Positions 1-8,173 of a stretch of DNA of 64,000 nt are shown in pieces. Under the pieces are notes generated by a model. That model saw nothing but the letters and a program-made list of their open reading frames with translations, made no database searches and was not told where the DNA came from. This DNA is from an uncultured Anaeromyxobacter sp. (lineage in GTDB: Bacteria; Myxococcota; Myxococcia; Myxococcales; Anaeromyxobacteraceae). Location of the stretch: contig CAIVAR010000005.1 of NCBI GenBank assembly GCA_903904005.1, forward strand, positions 1-64,000, given 5' to 3'. Position numbers and translations under genes: made by a program. Numbering within the stretch: position 1 is the first letter of the stretch; each line of letters begins with the position of its first letter.

Positions 1-2
1 CG

Positions 3-485
3 CCTCCCGCGGCGGCCGTCGCACCCGCGGGCCCGGCGCCGGCCGCAGCCGCTCCCCCGCCGGCGCAGCCCGTCCAGGCGCAGGCGGACACCGTTGCCGC
101 GAATCCAGCGCCCCCGGTCACGGCACCGGCACAGGCACCGACCCCGGCACCGACCGGCAGGGGAGGGGAGGGGAAGAAGGTCCCCGCGCCCCGCCCCGTC
201 GTGCCGCCAGCGGGCCGCCCGGGCGTCCTCGCCGCTGCCGATGCGCTCGAGGGGCTCGAGCTCCCGCCCGCGTCGAGCGGCGAGGGCATCCTCTTCGTGA
301 ACGCCTTGCCCTGGGCGGAGATCCAGCTCGACGGGCGCGTCGAGGGCTTCACGCCGCGCGAGCTACGGCTTGCCGCGGGGCGTCACCGCCTCCGGCTCGT
401 CCACCCCACCCGGGGAGCGGTCGAGCGGGAAGCCGACGTGCGCGCCGGCGAGCGGCTGCGCATCGAGGTCCCGCTGAACCCGTAG
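3..485 (+). CDS. C-terminal part of a PEGA-domain protein (5' truncated by window)
   Basis: The frame is open from the first bases of the window, so only the last ~160 residues are visible. The first ~80 residues are a Pro/Ala-rich low-complexity linker. The last ~65 residues form a PEGA-like beta domain, with the hydrophobic strand ILFVNALPWAEIQLDG, then FTP, then AAGRHRLRL, a typical PEGA order. In myxobacteria such domains often end serine/threonine protein kinases or envelope proteins after a Pro/Ala linker. That would fit a kinase or anchored surface protein whose N-terminus lies upstream, but the identity of the missing part is not visible. The gene is followed by 150 bp of noncoding DNA before a separate promoter, so it ends its own transcription unit. 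Confidence 0.75.
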   Translation, partial: PPAAAVAPAGPAPAAAAPPPAQPVQAQADTVAANPAPPVTAPAQAPTPAPTGRGGEGKKVPAPRPVVPPAGRPGVLAAADALEGLELPPASSGEGILFVNALPWAEIQLDGRVEGFTPRELRLAAGRHRLRLVHPTRGAVEREADVRAGERLRIEVPLNP

Positions 486-579
486 TCCGTTCCCCCTCCT
501 CCCCTGGTTGAAGCGGCCGGCTTCCCGGTCGCCCGGCCCCCGTCCGTCCCGTCGTCGATGTCCCTTGTTCATGGGGGCG

Positions 580-608
580 TTGACGGGATCCACTGAATGG
601 AATACTTT
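580..608 (+). promoter_or_regulatory. Candidate sigma70-type promoter of the MerR-family gene
   Basis: TTGACG at 580-585 and TACTTT at 603-608 are separated by exactly 17 bases, in a locally AT-richer patch. The predicted start point falls about 24 bases before the MerR-family ATG at 639. The -35 is strong (5/6); the -10 is weak (3/6). Confidence 0.45.
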
Positions 609-638
609 TTCGCCAGGATTTGCAGAACGGGATTTTGA

Positions 639-1145
639 ATGGACTTCTTGGTTCCCCAGAGCGAGGTCGGACGGCTCGAGCGAGAGCGGGCCGGAGGCAT
701 CACCAGCCGTGAGGTGGTGCGGATCTTCGAGTCGCGGGGCGCGCGCCTGTCGGAGTCGACCTTCCGGAAGTACGTCCAGGTCGGGCTCCTGCCCCGCAGC
801 CGCCGGGTGGGGCGCAAGGGCAAGCACACGGGCTCCACCGGGCTCTACCCGGTCGACGTGGTCCGGCGCATCAACCTCATCAAGCGAATGATGGCCGAGG
901 GCATGACCCTCGAGGACATCCGGGGAAGCTTCGTCGGAGTGAAGAACCAGCTCCGGGACGTGGAGCACGGATTCGCCGCGCTCCTCGCCGAGCTGTCGCG
1001 GAAGGCGCGGGCCCACCCGCACCGCCGCGAGATGGAGGGCGAGCTGGGCCTGGCGCAGCGCGAGGTCCGGCAGGCGCTCCGGCGCATCGAGAAGGTGGGC
1101 GGACGCGTGGCGACGGTGAGGCAGGACGTGCAGCAGGCAGGCTGA
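639..1145 (+). CDS. MerR-family transcriptional regulator
   Basis: This is a 168-residue protein. Residues ~20-75 carry a winged helix-turn-helix of MerR type: TSREVVRIFE, then STFRKYVQVGLLPRSRRVG, then LYPVDVVRRINLIKRMMAEGMTLEDI. The C-terminal ~80 residues are highly charged and helical (REMEGELGLAQREVRQALRRIEK), consistent with a dimerising coiled coil. No cysteine cluster or effector-binding domain is visible, so this looks like the short MerR class that senses no metal. It probably regulates itself or neighbours through the promoter at 580-608. The next gene, a sigma-region-4-like regulator, starts 63 bp downstream on the same strand and may be co-transcribed. The target is unknown. Confidence 0.8.
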   Translation: MDFLVPQSEVGRLERERAGGITSREVVRIFESRGARLSESTFRKYVQVGLLPRSRRVGRKGKHTGSTGLYPVDVVRRINLIKRMMAEGMTLEDIRGSFVGVKNQLRDVEHGFAALLAELSRKARAHPHRREMEGELGLAQREVRQALRRIEKVGGRVATVRQDVQQAG

Positions 1146-1208
1146 GCATCCGCGAGGGCGCCCCCCCAGGGGCGGGCGCCGGGTCGGATGGGGACGGGAG
1201 GCGGCGTG

Positions 1209-1763
1209 ATGAACGAGGCGAGGCGGAGCGAGCAACCGGATCCGGTGGACGATCCCTCGATAGAGCCGGTGGGACCGGCGGGCGACGTTGGGCCCGAGGG
1301 CGAGGAAGGATCGGAGCCGCGCGGACGACGGCGGTCCCGAACCATGTCCCGCAAGGAGATCGCCCGCGAGCTGCGGCGGCAGCGGGCCCTCGGGGTCATC
1401 GATCCGGAGGTCGAGGAGATCATCCGGGAGGTCGACGCCCAGCGTCCCCGCTCCCGCGCCGACTGCGCGACCGGTGCCCGGCCGTGCATGTTCATCTCCT
1501 GCAAGCACCACCTCTACCTGGACGTGAACCCGTCCACCGGCTCCATCAAGCTCAACTTCCCGGAGAAGGAGATCTGGGAGATGGCGGAGACCTGTGCGCT
1601 CGACGTCGCCGACCGGGGGGGCATCACCCTCGAGGAGGTGGGGGCCATCATGAACCTCACCCGCGAGCGCATCCGGCAGGTGGAGACCCGCGGCCTCCTC
1701 AAGCTCCGGGCCATGGCCGAGGACGAACCCCGTTCCCGCCTCGGGAACGACTTCGACAAGTAG
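1209..1763 (+). CDS. Sigma-70 region-4-like DNA-binding protein with four cysteines
   Basis: This is a 184-residue protein. I chose the ATG at 1209 because GGGAGG (1196-1201) lies 7 bases before it; an ATG at 1188 has no such site. Residues 139-167 match sigma-70 region 4.2 ([19 protein letters not shown], then [10 protein letters not shown]), the helix-turn-helix that reads -35 boxes. No region 2 is present, so it cannot act as a complete sigma factor. The middle has Cys86, Cys93, Cys98 and Cys129 with His100 and His101 around [14 protein letters not shown], which could bind a metal or iron-sulphur cluster (inference). The N-terminal ~45 residues are acidic and probably disordered. I recall conserved relatives in Deltaproteobacteria annotated only as sigma-like HTH proteins. 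Function unknown. Confidence 0.8.
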   Translation: MNEARRSEQPDPVDDPSIEPVGPAGDVGPEGEEGSEPRGRRRSRTMSRKEIARELRRQRALGVIDPEVEEIIREVDAQRPRSRADCATGARPCMFISCKHHLYLDVNPSTGSIKLNFPEKEIWEMAETCALDVADRGGITLEEVGAIMNLTRERIRQVETRGLLKLRAMAEDEPRSRLGNDFDK

Positions 1764-1783
1764 GCCGGCGCGCCCCGGCGCGC

Positions 1784-1812
1784 TTGAAGTCCCGGCCGGC
1801 CAGGGCTAGAAG
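1784..1812 (+). promoter_or_regulatory. Candidate vegetative promoter of the purH operon
   Basis: TTGAAG at 1784-1789 and TAGAAG at 1807-1812 are separated by 17 bases, each matching 4/6 consensus positions. The predicted start point is about 20 bases before the purH TTG start, leaving a leader just long enough for the GGAGG at 1828-1832 and no room for a riboswitch. The hexamers resemble those before the coiled-coil gene at 12865. Confidence 0.5.
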
Positions 1813-1838
1813 GGACGCCCCCGTTCCGGAGGTGTCCC

Positions 1839-3416
1839 TTGGCCGTTCGCCGCGCGCTCCTGTCCGTCTCCGACAAGTCCGGGCTCGTGCCCTTCGCCCG
1901 GCGGCTCGCCGCGAAGGGGGTCGAGCTCCTGTCCACCGGCGGGACCCAGAAGGCCCTCGCCGAGGCCGGTCTCCCGGTCACCCCGGTGGGAACCTACACC
2001 GCCGCCCCCGAGATCCTCGGCGGCCGGGTGAAGACCCTCCACCCCCGCGTGCACGGCGGCATCCTCTTCCGGCGCGGCCTCGCCTCGGACGAGGCCGACG
2101 TGAAGGCCCGGGACATCCCCCCCATCGACCTCGTGGTGGTGAACCTGTACCCGTTCCGCGAGGCGGTCGCCGCCGGCAAGCCCTTCCCCGACGTGGTCGA
2201 GGAGATCGACATCGGCGGGCCGGCCATGGTGCGCAGCTCGGCCAAGAACTCGGCCCACGTGGGCGTGGTGGTCGACCCGGCCGACTACGAGAAGGTGGCC
2301 GGCGAGATCGAGGCGACCGGTTCCCTCTCCGACGCCACCCGCTTCGACCTCATGAAGAAGGCCTTCGCCCACACGGCCGCCTACGACGCCGCCATCTCCG
2401 AGTACCTCACCGCGCGCGCCACCCCGGACGCCGCCCCGGCCCACTTCCCCGGCACCATCGCCGCCACCTGGAGCAAGGTGCAGGATCTCCGCTACGGGGA
2501 GAACCCGCACCAGGCCGGAGCCTTCTACCGGGCCCCGCGGGAGCCCGAGGAGCCCACCGTCGCCTTCGCCCGCGTCCTGGGGGGCAAGGAGCTCTCCTAC
2601 AACAACCTCCTCGACCTCGAGGCCGCGCTGGCCGCCGTGAAGGAGTACGACGCCACGGCCTGCGTGGTCATCAAGCACAACACCCCGAGCGGGGTGGCCG
2701 TCGCCGCGACGGCGGCCGAGGCCTTCGCGCTGGCCCGCGACTGCGACCCGGTGTCGGCCTTCGGCGGCATCGTCGCCCTCAACCGCGCGGTGGATGCGGC
2801 CGCGGCGAAGGAGCTCGCCGGCCTGTTCCTCGAGTGCGTCATCGCTCCGGCCTACCTGCCCGAGGCCCGCGAACTGCTGGCCGGGAAGAAGAACCTTCGC
2901 CTCCTCGAGAGCCCCCGCCTCGGCGAGCCCCGCGCCACCTGGAAGCGGCGTCCGGAGGAGGCCCGCGAGATGCGCTCCATCCCGGGTGGCCTCCTCGTCA
3001 TGGACCGGGACCTCGGCCGCATCCGCCGGGAGGACTGCAAGGTGATGACGAAGCGGGCCCCCACGGAGAAGGAGTGGCAGGACCTCCTCTTCGCCTGGAA
3101 GGTCGTCAAGCACGTGAAGTCGAACGCCATCGTCTTCGCGGCGGGAGACCGTACCCTCGCCATCGGCGGGGGCCAGACGAGCCGGGTCGAGTCGGTGAAG
3201 ATCGCCCGCATGAAGGCCCGCTTCCCGCTGGCCGGGAGCGCGGTCGGCTCGGACGCCTTCTTCCCGTTCCCGGACGGCGTCGAGGAGATCATCGCGGCCG
3301 GCGCCACGGCCATCATCCAGCCGGGCGGGTCGGTCCGGGACGCCGAGGTGGTGGCGGTCGCCGACGCCGCCGGGGTGACCATGGTCGCCACCGGGATGCG
3401 CCACTTCCGGCACTAG
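1839..3416 (+). CDS. purH: Bifunctional AICAR transformylase / IMP cyclohydrolase
   Basis: This enzyme performs the last two steps of de novo purine synthesis, formylating AICAR and closing the ring to IMP in the cytoplasm. The protein has 525 residues, close to the usual ~525-530. The N-terminal MGS-like cyclohydrolase domain shows [19 protein letters not shown] (65-76) and [13 protein letters not shown] (~125-137). The transformylase domain shows [10 protein letters not shown] (~219-228) and the catalytic Lys-His pair at 279-280 in KHNTPSGVA, where many homologues have Cys instead of this Ser. The start is TTG, supported by GGAGG 6 bases upstream and homology to [14 protein letters not shown]. 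It opens the pur-lpt operon. Its TAG stop codon is the outer edge of a palindromic element (3414-3528). Confidence 0.97.
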   Translation: MAVRRALLSVSDKSGLVPFARRLAAKGVELLSTGGTQKALAEAGLPVTPVGTYTAAPEILGGRVKTLHPRVHGGILFRRGLASDEADVKARDIPPIDLVVVNLYPFREAVAAGKPFPDVVEEIDIGGPAMVRSSAKNSAHVGVVVDPADYEKVAGEIEATGSLSDATRFDLMKKAFAHTAAYDAAISEYLTARATPDAAPAHFPGTIAATWSKVQDLRYGENPHQAGAFYRAPREPEEPTVAFARVLGGKELSYNNLLDLEAALAAVKEYDATACVVIKHNTPSGVAVAATAAEAFALARDCDPVSAFGGIVALNRAVDAAAAKELAGLFLECVIAPAYLPEARELLAGKKNLRLLESPRLGEPRATWKRRPEEAREMRSIPGGLLVMDRDLGRIRREDCKVMTKRAPTEKEWQDLLFAWKVVKHVKSNAIVFAAGDRTLAIGGGQTSRVESVKIARMKARFPLAGSAVGSDAFFPFPDGVEEIIAAGATAIIQPGGSVRDAEVVAVADAAGVTMVATGMRHFRH

Positions 3417-3528
3417 TGCCCCGACCCAGGCATCTCGACTGCTGCGAGCGCCGATCCTCTCGCTGCGGCGGACGGCCTCGTCGGTCTCGGCGCTCTCGCC
3501 ACATCAACATGCCTGGGTCGGGGCACTA
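3414..3528. repeat. 115-bp palindromic element between purH and purD (possible MITE)
   Basis: Perfect 20-base inverted repeats occupy 3414-3433 and 3509-3528 around a 75-base centre, and the centre contains a further 9-bp inverted repeat (GAGCGCCGA / TCGGCGCTC). The outermost bases are TA on each side. Removing one TA plus the inner 111 bases would leave purH ending CAC-TAA, so the gene would still stop at the same residue. This is compatible with insertion at a TA target in an ancestral TAA stop. No transposase is present. As RNA it could form a long hairpin between two operon genes. Confidence 0.7.
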
Positions 3529-3546
3529 ATGGTATACCGCCCGGGA

Positions 3547-4824
3547 ATGCGAATCCTCGTCGTCGGCGGGGGCGGACGGGAACACGCCCTCGTCTGGAAG
3601 ATCGGCCAGAGCCCGCTCGCGGGGAAGGTGTTCTGCGCCCCGGGCAACCCCGGGACGGCTCGCCTCGCCGAGAACGTCGCCATCGCGGCGGACGAGGTGG
3701 ACGCGCTCGTCCGCTGGGCGGTGGAGAACCAGATCGACTTCGTGGTGGTGGGACCGGAGGCGCCGCTCGTGCTCGGGCTCGCCGACCGGCTCGCCGAGGA
3801 GGGGATCGCGGTCTTCGGCCCGTCCGCCGCCGCCGCCCGCCTGGAGGGCTCCAAGGCCTTCGCCAAGGAGGTCATGGCCGCGGCCGGCATTCCCACGGCT
3901 TCCTACGGCGCCTTCGACTCCCTCGCACCCGCCCTGGCCCACGCCCGCGCCGCGGGCGGCCGCGTCGTGGTGAAGGCCGACGGTCTCGCCGCCGGCAAGG
4001 GAGTCGTGGTCTGCGGGGACCTCCCCGAGGCCGAGGCGGCCCTGCGCTCCATCCTGGTCGACCGGGTCCACGGCTCGGCCGGCGCCCGGGTCATCGTCGA
4101 GGAGCGGCTCTCCGGCCCGGAGGCCTCGGTCATCGCGCTCGTCGACGGCGAGCGGGTGCGTGTCCTTCCGCCCGCGCAGGACCACAAGCGGATCTTCGAC
4201 GGCGACCGGGGCCCCAACACCGGCGGGATGGGAGCCTTCAGCCCCACCCCCACGGTGGACGAGGCGCTCCTCGCCGACGTCGAGCGGCGCGTGCTGCTCC
4301 CCACGGTGCGCGAGATGGCCCGGCGCGGAGCCCCCTTCCGCGGCGCCCTCTACGCCGGCCTCATGCTCACCCCGGACGGCCCCAAGGTCCTCGAGTTCAA
4401 CGCCCGTTTCGGCGACCCGGAGACCCAGCCCATCCTCATGCGCCTGCGGGGTGACGTCGTGCCGGCGCTGCTCGCCGCCGCCCGGGGGGACCTCTCCGGG
4501 ATCGCGCTCGACGTCGACCCCCGCGCCGCCGTGGGCGTGGTGATGGCCGCCGATGGATATCCCGGGCACGTCACTGTGGGTGACGCGATCTCCGGCTCGG
4601 ACGGGCCCTTCCCGCCGGGCGTCCAGGTCTTCCTGGCCGGTACCCGGCTCGGGCCGGACGGCCGGGTCGTCACCTCCGGGGGACGGGTCCTGACGGTCTG
4701 CGCGCTGGGGGCCGACCGGGCCGACGCGGCGACGCGCGCCTACGATGCCCTCGCGCGGGTCCATTTCCGTGGCGCGCAGTTCCGCCGCGACATCGGGCGG
4801 GCCGGCCCGGGGGAGGGTGCATGA
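3547..4824 (+). CDS. purD: Phosphoribosylamine-glycine ligase (GAR synthetase)
   Basis: This ATP-grasp enzyme joins glycine to phosphoribosylamine in step two of purine synthesis. The protein has 425 residues from ATG 3547, which gives the family's canonical beginning MRILVVGGGGREHAL. An in-frame ATG at 3529 would add six residues encoded right after the palindromic element. Visible landmarks are the N-terminal dinucleotide-like fold, ATP-grasp residues VVKADGLAAGKGV, DHKRIFDGDRGPNTGGMGA and EFNARFGDPETQ, and the C-terminal MAADGYPG. The final bases overlap purE as ATGA. Because the upstream palindrome probably arrived later, purD may once have sat about 17 bases after purH. Confidence 0.96.
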   Translation: MRILVVGGGGREHALVWKIGQSPLAGKVFCAPGNPGTARLAENVAIAADEVDALVRWAVENQIDFVVVGPEAPLVLGLADRLAEEGIAVFGPSAAAARLEGSKAFAKEVMAAAGIPTASYGAFDSLAPALAHARAAGGRVVVKADGLAAGKGVVVCGDLPEAEAALRSILVDRVHGSAGARVIVEERLSGPEASVIALVDGERVRVLPPAQDHKRIFDGDRGPNTGGMGAFSPTPTVDEALLADVERRVLLPTVREMARRGAPFRGALYAGLMLTPDGPKVLEFNARFGDPETQPILMRLRGDVVPALLAAARGDLSGIALDVDPRAAVGVVMAADGYPGHVTVGDAISGSDGPFPPGVQVFLAGTRLGPDGRVVTSGGRVLTVCALGADRADAATRAYDALARVHFRGAQFRRDIGRAGPGEGA

Positions 4825-5336
4825 GTCCCAAGGTGTTGATCCTGATGGGCTCCGACTCCGACTGGGAGGTCATGTCCGAGTCGCAGAAGGCGCTCGAGGA
4901 GATGGGCATCGCGACCGAGGTCCACGTCTCCTCGGCCCACCGCACCCCGGTGCGCACCGGGGAGCTCGCCCGCGGGGCGGCCGGGCGCGGCATCCAGGTG
5001 ATCATCTGCGGCGCCGGGGCGGCTGCGCACCTCGCCGGCGTGGTGGCCGCCGAGACCGCGCTGCCGGTGCTGGGCGTGCCGCTCGCGTCGAGCGACCTGG
5101 CCGGCCTCGACGCGCTGCTCGCCATCGCCCAGATGCCCGGCGGCGTCCCGGTGGGAACGCTCGCCATCGGCAAGGCCGGGGCCCGGAACGCGGGGCTCCT
5201 CGCCGCGCGGATCCTCGCGCTGTCCGACCCGGCCGTGGCGGCCCGGGTGAAGGAGCAGCGGGAGCGGATGGCCCGGGAGGTCGAGGCGAAGGACGCGGCC
5301 CTCCAGGCAAGGCTCCAGTCCGACAAGAAGGCGTGA
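4821..5336 (+). CDS. purE: N5-carboxyaminoimidazole ribonucleotide mutase (class I PurE)
   Basis: The protein has 171 residues. It rearranges N5-CAIR to CAIR. GSDSDW (10-15) binds the phosphate, and SSAHRTP carries the catalytic His at ~40. GAGAAAHLAGVVAA and PLASSDLAGLDALLAIAQMPGGVPVGTLAIG are the usual class I core. Class I enzymes normally require PurK to make N5-CAIR. No purK is in this window, so it must be elsewhere or replaced. The gene overlaps purD by 4 bases and lptF by 4 bases (GTGA), indicating tight translational coupling. The charged C-terminal ~25 residues are an ordinary extension. Confidence 0.96.
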   Translation: MSPKVLILMGSDSDWEVMSESQKALEEMGIATEVHVSSAHRTPVRTGELARGAAGRGIQVIICGAGAAAHLAGVVAAETALPVLGVPLASSDLAGLDALLAIAQMPGGVPVGTLAIGKAGARNAGLLAARILALSDPAVAARVKEQRERMAREVEAKDAALQARLQSDKKA

Positions 5337-6451
5337 CGCGGCTCGACCGCTACCTCGCCCGCGAGATCCTGCTGCCGTTCGCGGCGGCCCTCCTCTTCCT
5401 CACGCAGCTGCTCCTGGCCTCGCAGATCCTGGCCCAGGCCGACGTCCTCTTCGGCGCCGGTGTCTCTGCCTGGGACGTGCTGCGGATCCTCGTCGACCTC
5501 GTCCCGCACCTGCTCGAGTACGTGCTCCCGGTGGCCTTCCTGCTCGGCGCCGTGCTCGGCGTGGGGCGGCTGGCCGAGGACCGGGAGGTGGTGGCCCTCT
5601 CGTCGCTCGGCATCTCGCCGGTGCGGCTCGTCCGGGTGCCCATCCTGCTGGGCGGGGCGGTGGCGATCGTGGCGCTCGCAGTGGCGCTCTTCGCGGCGCC
5701 GGCCGGCCTGCGGGACGCGCGCGGGCGCATCGACGACGTGATCCGTCGAAACCTCCAGGGGGAGATCCGGCCCGGGGTGTTCTACGACGAGATCCCCGGG
5801 CTCACCCTCTACGCCGCGGGCTCGGGCCCGGAGGGTTTCCAGGACCTGCTCATCGCCGACCGGACCAACCCGTCCGCGCCGCTCATCACCTTCTCCCGCA
5901 AGGGAAGGCTCGTCCCCGGCCCCGGTGGCGGCCTGCGGCTCGTGCTCGAGGACGGGGAGATCCACCGGGAGGAACCGGAGGCGAAGGACTACGTGCTGGC
6001 CCGGTTCGCCCGGGCCACGGCCGACCTGGGCCTGGGCGCGGCCCTCGACTCGCGGAACCAGGTGGCCTCCAACTCCTACGCCTTCGAGATGACCCCCCGC
6101 GAGATCCTCCGGGAGGCGGAGGGGCGCGGGGAAGAGCGCGGGGAGGAGCACCGGCGCTACTGGCACACCTTCCTCTGGCGCCGGATCGCCGTGCCGGCGG
6201 GCATCGTCGCCCTCGGCCTGCTCGCGGTCCCGATCGCGTCGTTCCGGCGCGGGGGCCGGGCCTCCGGGTACGCGGTGTCGCTCCTCTCGGTGGTCGGCTA
6301 CTACGCGCTGCTCCGGGTGGGGGAGGGGCTCGGGCACGACGGAGTGCTCCCGCCCTGGCTCGCCGCCAACGTCGCCAACCTTGCGGCCGTGGCCCTCGCC
6401 ACGGTGCTCCTGCTGTTCCTCTCCCGTCGCGGGACGGGGGCGGTGCGGTGA
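5333..6451 (+). CDS. lptF: LptF/LptG-family permease, LPS export subunit LptF
   Basis: This is an inner-membrane subunit of the LptB2FG complex, which extracts LPS for transport to the outer membrane. The protein has 372 residues and starts at GTG 5333, overlapping the purE stop. It has the family layout: a transmembrane helix after LDRYLAREILLPF, two helices across ~45-120, a periplasmic beta-jellyroll (~130-260, PGVFYDEIPGLTLYAAG), and three C-terminal helices ending VATVLLLFLS-like. The cytosolic LAEDREVVALSSLGISP corresponds to the LptB-contacting coupling segment. It is directly followed by its partner lptG with a GTGA overlap. Which of the two is F and which G is assigned by gene order, so the symbols could be swapped. 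Confidence 0.88.
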   Translation: MTRLDRYLAREILLPFAAALLFLTQLLLASQILAQADVLFGAGVSAWDVLRILVDLVPHLLEYVLPVAFLLGAVLGVGRLAEDREVVALSSLGISPVRLVRVPILLGGAVAIVALAVALFAAPAGLRDARGRIDDVIRRNLQGEIRPGVFYDEIPGLTLYAAGSGPEGFQDLLIADRTNPSAPLITFSRKGRLVPGPGGGLRLVLEDGEIHREEPEAKDYVLARFARATADLGLGAALDSRNQVASNSYAFEMTPREILREAEGRGEERGEEHRRYWHTFLWRRIAVPAGIVALGLLAVPIASFRRGGRASGYAVSLLSVVGYYALLRVGEGLGHDGVLPPWLAANVANLAAVALATVLLLFLSRRGTGAVR

Positions 6452-7524
6452 CCCTCTTCCTCCACCTGGCGCGCCGCGCGCTCCTGGCCTTCCTGGGCGC
6501 CCTGGTGGCCGTCGTGGTGCTCTTCGTCGCCGTCGAGTTCGCCGAGGGCGCGGGGCTCTTCCAGGGGGAGGGGGCGTTCCAGGACGCAGTCCGCGTGTAT
6601 CTCTACCGGGCCGCCGCGGTGGCCTGGCAGACCGCCCCGGCCGCCATGCTGCTCGCCGCCTCGCTGACCGCGACCGGGATCCGGAAGACCCGCGAGTACG
6701 ACGCGATGCGGGCGCTCGGGCTCGGGCCCTGGCGCGTGGCGGTGCCGGTGCTGGCCGTCGCCGCGCTGGTGGCGGGCGGGATGGTGATCTTCGACGATCT
6801 GTTCGCCGCCGGTGCGGCGGCCAGGGCCGACGAGATCAAGGCCGCACGGGGGAAGGGCACCGTCGCCTGGAGCCGATGGCAGGACCGGAAGACCTGGTTC
6901 CGCGGCCGGGACGGCAAGCGCATCTACGAGCTTCGCGCCGCCGGGCCGGACGGCTCCTTCGAGCGGGTCACGGTGCTCGAGATGGGGCCCGGCTTCCGCC
7001 TCGCGCGACGGATCGACGCGGCCCGCATGATCCCCGGCCCGGACGGGGAGTGGATCCTGGAGGGGCTCGAGGAGCGGCGCTTCCCGCCCGATGGCGACAT
7101 GGCCTTCGAGCGGGCCGAACGGCGCGCCTACCGATTCGACGAGGACCCCATGGCCTTTGCGGTGCGCCCCGGCTGGCCCGCGCAGATGCGCCGGGAGGTG
7201 CTCGCCGAGCAGGTGGCGGTCCGCTCCCGGCTGGGGCTGCCCACCTCCGAGTACGCCATCGAGTGGCACCGCAAGCTCGCCTATCCCTTCGCGGCGGTGC
7301 CGGCGGCGCTTCTCGCGCTGGCGCTCGCGCTGCGGCGGGGGCGCAAGGGGTTCGTCACCGCGTCGCTGGTCGAGGCGGTGGGGGTGTCGCTCGCTTTCTA
7401 CGGGATGCAGGGGCTCTCCTGGTCGATGGCCCGGTCCGGCCGGCTGCCGCCGATGGCCGCCGCCTGGCTCCCCGACGTGGTCTTCGCGCTCGCCGGGCTA
7501 TGGGCGCTCCGGCGTTTCCGGTGA
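6448..7524 (+). CDS. lptG: LptF/LptG-family permease, LPS export subunit LptG
   Basis: This is the second transmembrane half of the LPS extraction ABC transporter, 358 residues from GTG 6448. The N-terminal helix (ALLAFLGALVAVVVLFVAVEF) is followed by helices near 55-75 and 95-115. The coupling segment KTREYDAMRALGLGPWRVA is the counterpart of the LptF one. A periplasmic domain spans ~125-255, and three C-terminal helices end in LAGLWALRRFR. It overlaps lptF upstream and the Sua5-type gene downstream (TGATG). No lptB, lptC or lptA is in the window, so the ATPase and bridge proteins must be encoded elsewhere. Confidence 0.87.
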   Translation: MTLFLHLARRALLAFLGALVAVVVLFVAVEFAEGAGLFQGEGAFQDAVRVYLYRAAAVAWQTAPAAMLLAASLTATGIRKTREYDAMRALGLGPWRVAVPVLAVAALVAGGMVIFDDLFAAGAAARADEIKAARGKGTVAWSRWQDRKTWFRGRDGKRIYELRAAGPDGSFERVTVLEMGPGFRLARRIDAARMIPGPDGEWILEGLEERRFPPDGDMAFERAERRAYRFDEDPMAFAVRPGWPAQMRREVLAEQVAVRSRLGLPTSEYAIEWHRKLAYPFAAVPAALLALALALRRGRKGFVTASLVEAVGVSLAFYGMQGLSWSMARSGRLPPMAAAWLPDVVFALAGLWALRRFR

Positions 7525-8156
7525 TGGGCACCGCCGCGTTCACCACCGACCTGGCCGTCGCCGCCGCCTCGCTGCGGAACGGCGGGATCGTCGCCTATCC
7601 CACCGAGACCTTCTACGGGCTGGGCGCGCTGGCCACGAACCCCTCGGCCGTGGCCCGCCTGGGGGAGGCGAAGCTCCGCCCGGAGGGGAAGCCGCTCCCG
7701 CTCGTGGCCGCCGACGAGCAGATGGCCTTCGGGCTCTGGGCGGTCGTTCCGCCCGAGGCCCTCCTCCTCGCGAGGACCTTCTGGCCGGGACCTCTCACGC
7801 TGGTCGCCCGGGCCGCGCCGGGCCTCCCCGGGCCGGTGGCGCTCGAGGGGAAGGTGGCCGTCCGGGTCCCCGGGTCCGAGCAGGCCCGCGAGCTCTGCCG
7901 GCTCGCCGAGGGGCCCCTCGTCTCCACCTCCGCGAACCCGTCCGGCGGCCCGCCCCCGGTCGATGCAGGGGGGCTGGACCCGTGGCTCCTTGCCCGCATC
8001 GACCTCGTCCTGGACGGCGGCCGGACGCGGGGAGGCCTCCCCAGCACGGTCGTCGAGTTCGGGGCTGGCGCACCGCGCCTCCTGCGGGCCGGGGCGGTGC
8101 CCTGGGAGGCCGTGGCGGGTGCGCTCCGGTCTCCCTTGCCCTCCCGCGGCGGCTGA
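7524..8156 (+). CDS. L-threonylcarbamoyladenylate synthase (Sua5/YciO/YrdC family)
   Basis: The protein has 210 residues. The family makes threonylcarbamoyl-AMP for t6A modification at position 37 of ANN-decoding tRNAs. The core motifs are present: GIVAYPTETFYGLG near the N-terminus, KLRPEGKPLPLV (the KxR-type nucleotide-binding region), FWPGPLTL, VAVRVPGS and VSTSANPSGG. The length fits the short TsaC/YrdC form without the C-terminal Sua5 domain. The ATG at 7524 overlaps the lptG stop; it belongs to the purH-to-DUF1015 operon. YciO paralogues look similar, so tsaC is likely but not certain. Confidence 0.88.
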   Translation: MGTAAFTTDLAVAAASLRNGGIVAYPTETFYGLGALATNPSAVARLGEAKLRPEGKPLPLVAADEQMAFGLWAVVPPEALLLARTFWPGPLTLVARAAPGLPGPVALEGKVAVRVPGSEQARELCRLAEGPLVSTSANPSGGPPPVDAGGLDPWLLARIDLVLDGGRTRGGLPSTVVEFGAGAPRLLRAGAVPWEAVAGALRSPLPSRGG

Positions 8157-8173
8157 TCTACGGTCCCGCGCCC

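Noticed and set aside
1813-1838. Purine riboswitch in front of purH
   Set aside because: The predicted leader is about 20 bases, with no room for an aptamer.
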